This document shows, in pieces, positions 48,247 through 60,200 of a stretch of 64,000 nucleotides of DNA. Numbering within the stretch: position 1 is the first letter of the stretch; every line of letters starts with the position of its first letter. The position numbers and the translations under genes were made by a program. This stretch comes from Sweltsa coloradensis (lineage: Eukaryota > Arthropoda > Insecta > Plecoptera > Chloroperlidae), in contig JAMZAV010000312.1 in the NCBI GenBank assembly GCA_024449915.1, positions 450,848 through 514,847 on the forward strand, read 5' to 3'. A model generated the notes under the pieces. That model had not been told where the DNA came from. It worked only from the letters and a program-made list of their open reading frames with translations, and made no database searches.

Positions 48247-51200
48247 ATTGTATTTAGAGTCTATCCACTCAGTTATATAACTGATTTTCAGTAGATGACT
48301 TTAAATCAAAGCGACCAAGCCAACCTTGCAGGCCCCGACGCAATCGACGAGTGAGCGATAACCAACCAAAGATCGATATTTTTAATAGGAAATATAGCAA
48401 TCAGTGGTATAGACAGTGCGAACACCCGCGAATCAACGCCAGAATCAACAAGGCCGATTCAGAACAACTCTGAATTTACTATGTGCTTCGTTGCTAGGAC
48501 GGCTCCAAAGTCACCGTTTACAAACTCTTAAGACACGAACTGACGGACTTAAGTCCAAATCAGAAGTTAAAAAACTACTGACTTTAGCGGGAATCGAACC
48601 CTGGACCTTCTGCATTGGAAGCAGATACGCTAACAACAAGACCAACGAACTATATAATATTATATTATAAATAGTTATATATATTTATTTGTTATATATG
48701 TTATATGTTATATAACTATATTTACTCGATTGTAGGTTTGAGCTGAGTACACAGACACAGACAGAGAAAATTGGTTGAATTTGAGAAGCAGTTGGAGGTA
48801 TAAAGTGTAGAAGTATGGATTGGTAAAACCTTGATGTTCCAAAATTCAATAAACGGTAGTAGTACAGTAATACGAATCGAAAATTCCTTAAAGTTAAAAT
48901 CTAAGTGTAATAAATGAAAACATCAATATGTACTGAAACCGACTTTCTGGTCATTATATTCCTTTACTAAAGAACGGGGAAAAGATGAAGTTGCCTTTAT
49001 TTATGCACAATATAAAAATTACATTTTTAGTGGGTATACAATATATAATAAGAGTTTAACTTTAAGACATGTAGTATAAGTATTTTATATTGTCATCCGT
49101 AGTCATCCGTTGGTAGGCTAAACAACAACACAGAATATTGAGAGTCAAACATGATTGTGAAAAGGTCATCAACTCATCATTATGCCAACCAGTGAGCCGG
49201 TTACATTGTAGATGTGTCTACTGTATATGTAGGCCAGGCATAGAGATACATTTTTCCCGAACGAAAACCTCTTCTTCGACTCAATTATCCTTCACACACT
49301 CTTCTAAACAGACCCTAATTTCTTTACTTCTGCAATAGACAACTAACTAGGTATTTGCAGTCCCAAGGATGCCGTGGTGGTGCATTGCTATGAAAATGCA
49401 TATCTAGTTAGTGATGGGATATTTGTGCATGATGAGAAGTGTGGTCAAGTAGAGATGAGCATGCATCTATATCTAAAAAAGTCCAGTGCTGGAATCATAG
49501 TTCATAGACGTACCATACTATCATCAACCTAGGATGCACAACGATAAAATTTAAGTTATAACTTGTTATTGGCAATTGCCAATCATTAGAGGTCGTGAAA
49601 GTGGTTTTATTTTTTAGTAAATATCGTTTTTAAAATTGGAGATTTCGTGTTATTGGTTTAAAGATTTACTTCAGCGGTTTATCTATATTTACCAATTTAT
49701 ATGCGTGTAATTATTCGTTTGCGACTGTTGTATTATTCTCGCCACATATCAAAAAGTTTTAAATGTACTTATAAACAGACTGGTTTAAGTTACTAAGATT
49801 AAAGTCACAATTTTTTCTGATAGTTATTAACTTATTTTATAACACGATTAACACCTTTTGTTGATGAACTGTACTGCATACAATAGTGAAAATTACACAG
49901 TAATTTAAAAAATTCCCATTTTTAGTGCTTTTTTGTCGTTAAAAACACGATTTTGTGAATTTGGTGTTATTGTGTAATTTACACATATTTCGCTGTTTGG
50001 CGGTGATTCAATTTTGGCATTTTCTGTTCTAGATTTGATCAATTCATGCTCATTTTTTTAAATGAATGATTTACACATATTTCGGTTTTATCGTCAGTAG
50101 CGAAATACATGTACCTCTACCAATCACAAAGTTTACTGCATCATCAGGCAATAATATCAATAAAGAATATTGGAAAAAATTAGGTATGCCACTTTTACCG
50201 GCTGACGAGCGTGATTAAAATTGAAAGTTACAAGAAGCCAAAACCACAATTTTTATGGTCAGAGATATTGTGAACCCATTGAGCCTTGGGCACAAAATGT
50301 TAATTTCCACAGTCTACACAAATTGAATGGTGGTCCCGGACCGGTCCGTGTGAACGCTGGAAATCTGATTTTATGCATTTTGAGCAATTTTTTCCCAGGA
50401 ACAAAAAACTCTAAAATAGTATTCAAAATTTTTGTAGGCGTAACAAAATTGTTATTCAATATCGATTATCGTGTGCATCCCTATTAAAAACTAGGTACTA
50501 GTTTTTTGAGGTTGTACAAAATGATCAAAATATAATAGGTGTTGTATGAGGCAATTCCTGTCAAATTTGATTGATTAGTAGTGAAATATGGCTACTGATT
50601 TCCTGTCAGTATGCATAGGTTGGCTGCTATATTGGCTCCCAAATCCAGTGCATTGCACATATTACTACTAGTTACTTGCCAGTTCCAGTAGCAGCAAACA
50701 GTCGGAGGGGGGGAGTGGGGGGTGCAAGGCCCTGCTAGACACATAAACATTGATGCCTTACAAGACAACTATACGATGTGAGTCCCAAACCATTAGGATT
50801 GACGGTGATAAATAAAATATCAATCGGGTAGAACAGCAAGCTGGGTGTGCACCTTAGGGAGTTTCAGTGAAAACTTTCGGGAAAAGTTATCTGGGGCTAA
50901 TCTAATACTGCATGCAGTTAAAATAAATTAAATGTAAATTAAACTACCCACACTAAATGTTAACTAAATTAGGTGCTAAAGATTATAGTAGGATGAAATT
51001 GACTTTGATAAAGTTGAATTTGTAAGTGAGGTGTAAATCCATGCAAATAAATATGGTGCTATAATAGGTGAGAATTATGTAGGAGTAGTTGTAAGCCAGC
51101 TAGAGAGATATATTAACAATTGCAAACTATTAAGAAAATAATTGCAATCCAAGTTATCAAAACTCTAATAGTATTATAGAAACTAGAAAGTTTGTCAATT

Positions 51201-54200
51201 CTTTCTACAAAAACTTAGTATCATGTAGTGCGTACTGCGTACTTTGTACTTTATTATGTAAAAAAAAATCCCTTTTAATTCCCAAAAATGTGCATTGTCT
51301 GTCACACTAGCCTGTACATACTTCAACAGTTCAAATGTCACCTAGGATCGCTGATATACTGCATTTATCGTAATGCAAAAATGAAACTCGACTCAGATTC
51401 AATTATAAATCAAATTTATGACACTTGCTGTATACAAATCATTAGACTTTTCATTGTTAGTACTTATTTTTATTTAAAAAATGTGATATTTCGACTACTT
51501 TTCAGCAGTCTTTATCAAACAATTCATTCACAACAAGTAGTCGAAATATCACATTTTTTAAATGAAAATAAGTATATTAACAGTGAAAAGTCTAATGATT
51601 TGTATGTGTAACGTTACTACCTATTATATAGTTTCAATTTTTATAATGGTACTATTGTACTTTTTGTTTTATTGAATCTACTGTATTATCAAGAGTTGGC
51701 ACGTACTATTTGGTATTGGCTTACACTGAAGCAAATAGAGTACTGTACCATTATGTAGAAGGATTAAAAAAAAACAAAACAGCATTTTGAATTATAATTA
51801 AGACATTCTCCTATCTTTCATAGTATTCTGAGTATTCTGACGTAAAAACTGTTATATCTGTTTTAGCTTTTAATCATGAGTGAGTCGGTTGCTCAAAGTG
51901 ACAAACGACAAATTTAAAAAAATAACTAGCCTAAATGCACATCTTGTCTAGCTGGCTCAGTCCTACTTAAATAAGTGTAATGTGAACTAATAAGTGGGTA
52001 AAATGAATTAAAACCTTGGTTTGGGGTCGTACAACCATCATGAGCTTTTGAAGACTTCGCGTGGCGGCACCTGAAAAATCACACAGAAACCAAACTGAAC
52101 AAAAATACAAATAAAAACACATACTACAGTATGACAAACATTCCAAATCAATATTCAATACACAGACTGACTGTAATTATAATTTATTGGTTACTATGCT
52201 CAAGGGGAGAGGCAAAACTTAACTACTGTAACTTAGCTTTGTAGCAAAAGGGTTGACAATGCAAGAATATCTGTATTCTGTACACACTAACTACAAACAA
52301 AATGTTCACATCCAAGTTGCAATTTTAGTAATAGCCTTTACCTACCAACAAAGTTGGGATATATGGCTTACATATTGGTATCCGGTAAATTCACTAGTCA
52401 TTACACACAAAAAGCAAGTAGGTTATTTATGGGAAGAACCAAAAAAAGTTGTTCCGAAGCAATCTGACGACGCTGGCTTCATCAGGAGGTTAATTATTGT
52501 TATATGCCGTACGCGTACACTGATTGGCCACGACTCTAGAATCACCAGTTTTCATCAGCAGTAAGCATTTTAAATTAGGGGAGCAATTCACCCACCATTG
52601 CCTTGAAAAAAAAAATAGTATTATTTTAGCTTTAGTGGTAGATTCACAGCATGTTCACATGAGAGATAAACAAACATAAATAATTTGTTTTTCAAATAAT
52701 TATGTACCACAAAAACCACAAACAATCCTCTCCTACCCATATTACTAAGTTTGCAATAAAACTTTGAAATGTTACATCCAATGCCAGAATTGACAGACCA
52801 GACAAACCAAATTTTACTTGAAAGTTGAATCAATGTAAAATAGGTGTACACGGTACAATGTACATGTTTTTAAATGTAGGTAGTCGTCAGCTAAATACTG
52901 TACCGTACTATTTTGGTGGACTTGACCAGAACAGTAATTCCGTGACTATTGTTCAATAAACACCGGTACTACGTATTTGCTTTGTTGAAAATTAAATATT
53001 ACAAACAATAATATCAAAATGTGACTTCTGAACGACTCCAACAGATGGCTTAATTACTTAAATTCTATGGTTTTGTGTTTACTTAAATTTTTAACTGGGG
53101 TCGGCTTGTAATCTGGCAAATACTAATTTCGTAGTATAATTAATAAATAATTATTAAAATTTTATGTTTATATTCACAATAACATACAAAATTTAAACCT
53201 AAAGCTTTAGCCAGCTTTATAGGCAATGTGTTTGCATTAATTGATAGTAGTTGTCTTAAAAATTTATCCCAACTGGAGCTCAAACAAAGAACCACAAGGT
53301 CTACCTACCGATGCTCTTGCCGATTACTCTATCGGGGCCAGAGGACAAACTTTTACCAATAAACCTTAACTATGTGCAAGAACAAGAATTGTTATTATGT
53401 AAAGACTGCCGTGTTGCTGTATGTATCATTTACTAAAGAATCATGTGCTCACAGTAAAAGGTAATGTCAGCAACATATGGAATGTGATGGAGCCGTGTGG
53501 CTCTGTGGTCCAGTGGTTTTTTATTGACTATTGTCCCTACTTTCATTGGTTGCAGAAGATCCCAGATTCAATAGGGAACTGTCCTTCATTACCAAATTTG
53601 AATATGTCCCTACTAATAACCTCAAATACCGACCAGTCAAGTTTTTATGCGTCCGGCTTTTATTAGCGCTAACTGTGAGCGAGGAAAAATTTGAACCGGG
53701 CTTCGCGCCGGAAAACGGCCATGCGCCATTGCAGGTGGGCGTGACGTCATCATGAGGTTTGCCGAGGCGGCGAGCTGACAGTTCTGCCAATCAGCTTCCC
53801 CTCCTCACCTCACGATGACGTCACAACCAAAAGAGCGCATACTTAAGTCTTTGTGCGGGAAGTCAAAACCCAGGAACTTTGAACATGCATAGAAACCACA
53901 GATTTTATTTTTTATAGTTTATTTTAATTGCGATGTTTATTAAATTGAATATTACAAATTACTAAATACGTGTAAGATATATTTGAAACCAAGGACAGTT
54001 CCCTATTCCGCGTTTCAGGCATACAATATTTAGCTTCCAAGTTCAAAGTTAAATAGTTAATTGATTAATAAATCATGAATTGTGGCCAACCAGCAAGTTT
54101 AAACTTAAAACTTTCAAGTTAACATACTGAGGTTGGCTATTACTGGCTCAGACATAGGTGGTGTCAGCGTCAGCGGTGTTAGTTTGCAGCCACTTAATTT

Positions 54201-57200
54201 AAGTCCCTAACTTTAAAAAAAATCAACTCTGTAACCAACTGGTTCATAACCTATAGGAAAACAAAAATATAAATACGTATTGACAATGAGTATAGCAACG
54301 AGGACCCAGAGGTTCTGGGTTTGAACATCAGTTGGATCAATTGTACAACTATGTATTTAATCAGGTGAGATTGGTTACACACCTAACAATAACATGTTTA
54401 CATGCTTACATAGGTAATAATAAGCTGTCTAGGGTACTTGTTCAGGTAAATATTACAATTCAGCCATTGCCAAGGTAAATGGGCATAAGAAGGGTCTACA
54501 TTTTAAATAATTTGGGTGGAACAAAAATTAAGTAAACATCAGTTGATGCACCTCTGCATGCACAGCAATTATATTATAATAACTTATAATAAAAATACGT
54601 AAACTTAAATAAAAATTGAAGGTCAAAAACCCTCAAAGACAAAGTCGTAACTTACCAAGGGCTTTTTGAATTGGCTTTGGTTTGTTTTTCCAAGCAACAA
54701 ACACGAAATAAACTGGTATACTCGTCAAAATCATCAAGCAGCCATAACCTGAAAGAAATAAACCAATACATCAGTAGAGACCGTAGAAATCTAAAATAAA
54801 GACAAATTTTCTCGATTGTAGGGCGAAACGCATAAAACTGGGATGCGACCTTCATTCACATGCAAAAGTTTTAGTCTGGAGCGTATAAAAAGGATTGCAT
54901 GAGCACGACGCACTATACAATAGTGAGTGGTACCAATCCAACATTCCAACGCAGTCAGACACAAGCATTTTTGTGTCAAGATTTTGTAAACTGACAATAA
55001 AATCGACAATCTTCACATTTATAAATTATCAATGAAACCACGCTAAAACCTAGTTAAAAAAACACTGGGCTGCTAAAAACGCTAAAAATAAAAATAAATC
55101 TGGGGCTGTGCGCCTCAGACCCGCACTAGCTCCAGGGGAGACATCCGCCCCGACCACCCATACTAACAGGATACATAGGCCCTACTTGCATTTGTGGTTA
55201 CAAAAATGTTCGCCCTCCAAAACAAACAAGGGCTAGTTACGCTACTGGTAGGCCCCACCGGTATAGTTTTTTTTTTTGCAATTTGCAATTTGCTTTTCAT
55301 CCAAATTTTGCTCTCATTTGTAAATCAGTTTTTTTTCTAAAGAGGATATAGACATTAAATAAATACATAATCTTACCTGTCTCCACCGGCTTGGCAATCA
55401 TAGGAACAATGGTGACGAAGACGCTCGCAATGATGTAGACGATCGGGAATGCAAGGTTCACTCTGATTGGTCGAGGAAGGTTAGGCTGGGCCCAGCGGAG
55501 CCACGGCAAGCACAGCACAGCAACGCCAATGCTCAGCTAAAAAACAACGACTCTTTAAGTTTTGGACTATTTTATGCAAAATTTGAATGATCCTACTGGT
55601 AAATAATTTTCTAATCACTCTACGATAGAAAGTAGATCTAAGCATAATAAAATATCTTGCGTAATATAAAACTTGTTACCTGGAACATTTAAACATTCGA
55701 GTACGGTAGACTTTTGACGGTATTACCTATGTTATTAGGACGAGAGTAAGAATGTTCTACCCCTACCGTATACACTTTTCATAATTTGTGAAGAACCAAT
55801 ACCTAGGCCTACATAGTAATCCTATGTCGAAATAAACCATGTGACAGTCATAATTTTCAAGTTCAAGTGTGTAGAAGAACTCTCAATGAATTTTACTTTT
55901 GCCACAGAGTCCTAAATACAAAAACAAAACTAAAAACAAACTACCTATTTCAATCTCTCTTGTCTCAATACAATCACACACAGTATGTATACTTACCAGT
56001 ATTTCTTCATTTATAATTTAACAAAATATCTATGAAACTATTATTAAAGAACAATGCCAAACTGAAGTCTTACCCAGGTTGCAAATCCAACGTAGTTGAT
56101 GAGAGCAAAGATGTCGGACACTGTCAGATACAACATTGACAGCAATGCCTGTGAACAGAACACCAATATGTTTAGTACAGTAGGCCCGTAGAACGTAAAT
56201 ACTGTTCATGCAATGCACAACATACAGTATAAATGTGCATTCCTAAGAGAAAGTCCTGTTAAATATTAATAAAACACTTTCATTTTGAGCACTTTTTTGT
56301 TTTGTTTTTTAGAACTTGGGGATGCACAGGACACAGATTTTTTTACATATGCCTATATAATTGATAACAATATCCACTTGCACGTTTTCTGGGGGGGGGG
56401 GGGGAATAAAAAAGACGCCATCCATACGTAAGCATATCATACATTTTCCATTTACCGCTAGGCTACGTACATGTATTGTATTTGTGTCTTGTGTGAATGA
56501 TCGTAAGATGATAGCCTACATACTGTAGTCATAATTTGGCATTTTGCAATCACAAAGGTGAAAAGATTTCACACTTTCTCTGCTTTTTCTGACTTAAAAT
56601 TATTTAGTCTTGATTTCATATTTTTTTACAGGACTTTATCTAGACTAATCTTGATCACACCTCCTCTCTGTCAAAAAAAATTGGCATAATTTTTCACCAA
56701 CATAGATTATTTTGTGTTTTGTCTCTACTTTTTCAATCAAGACTTCCTACCCCTCCCTTCTAAGCTGATTTCCTATTTCATGTCTCTTGGACACTAAACT
56801 TGAATAATCAAATGTTATACTGTACCATGCAGAGAACAGCAGGTGTAGGGGTAAGCTTAGAGATCTGGATCATAGTGAGAATCTCTGGCATCTGCCCTTC
56901 GCAGGCACCAGCGTAGAACAGTCTGTGCGAAGAGAAATGTCAATTGTTATGTCATCACAGTTTACAATGTAGGCCTACAGATAAGTAACCGTTGTGGATT
57001 TGTAGACCATGTTTATTATTTGCTTTGAAAGAACCTTGTAGGCAGCTACAAGTGTGAAATCTGCACATGTTCAGTGTTAATCTTGTAATTGTTTATTACC
57101 AAACTCTTTTTGTAAATCAACCTTCAGACATTTAATAGGGCCTCAGCCTAAACCATTTTTTCTCAATATTCTCAATATAGTTACCTGGATGATGTAAGCA

Positions 57201-60200
57201 AGATGCCGTTCACAGCTCCAAACGTTGACAGAGCAACAAAAACCGGGACAGTCCACGCCATGACACCAAAGAGACGATTTGCAAATGTCTGCAAACAATA
57301 TCAAATCAGTATTATGTAGTGTACTCTATTATCTGTGGTGTATTATCCTGTAGGGTTACATTCCTCAATAAATACATTTAACATGCCATCCCACCTTTAG
57401 GTCTCTAGGTAGGAAGTGTTCATAGACAAAGGCCTAAGTAGCTTGGATTGAAATGAAACTAGGTACGGTAGGCTAAGACAAATAATCGTTTTGAAATTTT
57501 CCTGTACTATACAGCATGCTACAGAAGGTTGCTTAAACACATAAGGTAGGTCAAACATAAACGCAAGCAAGTACCTAGGCCTAGATGAACTTACAAATGG
57601 CTTGTCAAAGTAGGCATTTATTAAATTATTGAACGTTAAACCTAGGTATCAACACCACTAGAGATAGTAAAACTAAACTCACCACGGCCACTGCCTCGGA
57701 ACCCAAAACCTCGATGGGTGAAAGCGTTGTGTAGAACGCGACATTAGTCATGACGTAGACAACCGTCACTAGCGTACACGAGATGGCAATCGCTCGGGGG
57801 AGATTCTTGACAGGATCCTTCAGCTCCTCAATTATGAAGTTCAAGTAATTCCTAATAAATAGAAAGACAAACATAAATCAACACAATATTGAGGACAGCC
57901 CTCTAGATTGAAACACATAGGGACTCTAGGATAATATGTCAAAACTTGTGTAGGCTTATACCGGACATGGCATTCAACTGTGCAAGCCATCATGAGGTCC
58001 AACAGGTAACGTAACTTTTAAGATTAGGCCTACACACAAAGCAAGCAAGGTGTGATATCTAGCATGGAAAGTACTGGAAGCATACATGGTAAAGAAATAA
58101 AATAGGCACTAGACTAAGGCCACCTTGGCCTTGGGCAGGCCTGACCTAGCCAAATTAGGTTTGAGGTTAGGAACGTTAGCTAGCCTACAAGCTACAATAT
58201 CAAGGTGTGCTACAATAACGTCACGAAAATTAAAATTAGTATATTTATAGAAGTATAATACATACACGTTGAGTCAAAATAATATATTCGATCCATGACT
58301 TGACGTGCAGCTCCAGGCGAACTGACAGTAGAGCAAGTCCAAGTATTGAGCGGGAGAAATTTGAACTCACGTGACCAGTGACCACGTGTTTGGCGGAATA
58401 CCAACTGATGAATGATATTTTAACATCTTACCTAACAAAACATTCCCTAGATCCATCAGAATTCAAAACAAGAGCGGTTAATTAAAAGGCACGTATTAGA
58501 TTTTTATTATTTTAGCACAATTTACATTCCATAAATAAATGCATAAAATTAATCGGAAATCAACATATAAAATATAAAGTTTTTTTTTTAAGTCATGGCA
58601 GACAAGTCAATGCTCCATTTCGCGAAATATTTTTAGTTGTTATTTTGGATGATGGATGAGCATTTTTTTACAACAAAGTCTGGTCCCGGGGTAGATTTTG
58701 GCACAGGGTTACTCCTCTGCCGATCATTGAGGGCGATGAAACAGATTGATGTCATCTCACAAAATTCAACTAGTAAGTAGAAAAATGTGTGTTATCGCCA
58801 TCCCCCTTTACGACGAAACACTACAACGAAACAGGGTAAAAAATGACAAAAACGCGACATGAGAAAAAAAAATTCCCTTCCCCCCTCGACTGGGCTAGAT
58901 ATGTCCAGCACGGGGAATGACTGCATTTTGACCAAGAGCTAACGCACCCCCAAATCCAAATATCATTTTTTTTATTTATTATTTTTTTATTACTTAAAAC
59001 TCAATTGTGTTATTAAAGGGAATGTGCGAATCCATTTCAGCCTCGTCTTGGGCTTGCTTCAACTTAGACAAAAATTCTTATTCCAAATAAGTCTTTATTT
59101 TAATGGCCAAATTAAAATGGGCACGGGATCCCGTAGATCAATACAAGAACATGTTACAGGAAGAAAAAAATCAGAAAATAAGTGTGAATAATATTTTGAA
59201 CATTGTTGTAAAATAAATCTATTAAAACATTGGGTTATTCCCAAAGAAAAATTAAAAATTAAAAAAATATCGAAATTCGAAAGATGTATGCCGCCCCCCT
59301 CGTGCTTTCCTTTACGTTTTTTTTTAATATTTTTTTTCGTGGAAACCTACCAGGGGTGTAATGCATGTCCCACGGGCTATAACAGTAATCGGATTTAGGA
59401 CAATTGTTGTGAAGGGATGTCCGGACTCAACGACTAAGGAAAACCTCGGAAAAAACTTCAGTCAGGATTGCTGGTATCTACAGGATTTGAAACCAGGACT
59501 TCCAGCCAACACTGTCGGTCTTTCTTTCACTGTATGTGATAGATGTGCATGTGATAGAATTGACTCGCAGACCGCGATGTTTGCTTTGTTTCTTTTAATC
59601 AGCATAAGTAGAAGCTCTAAAAGTCATTGCCTCGGGGGGTCTGTCGGCAGCAAAGCAGAAGATCCGGCATTTCCCGGAGCCCAATTAGTTGTAGTCTCTT
59701 TGTAGCGCGGGAAATTCGAACATAGGAGCAAGGATTAAGGCTAGATACAAAAAGAAAAATTCGTACCCCAAAATTTTTTAGGACCCTTATGGTTAATGGA
59801 CTATCTCTTTTTGTTTTTTAACCAAGTAATCACAGTAATTGTTATCCTTCATATACATACTTAAATATTAGGTGAGACAAGAAGTAAAGTCTACTATGGT
59901 GGCAAACTTCAGCTGTATGCTACGATGAATGAAACATGAAAGATGAAACTAAAGGCGAGCACTCAGTCGTCGTCGGTGACAAAGACGATACGAACGTTGA
60001 CAAAAACGGGAGAACCCACCCCCCTTTCCATGTCTTGCCTGTGCACTGGATCTGTTCAGATGGATCTGTCCTCCCCACATCCCCTAGGCTAGAGTGGCCC
60101 ATAATGACCTAACGGTTGACGCGCCCGTATATCAAATGAATTAAAAATAATATGTCACTTGGCTATAAACAGTATCGAGCAGCTTACCACTGAGCAATTT

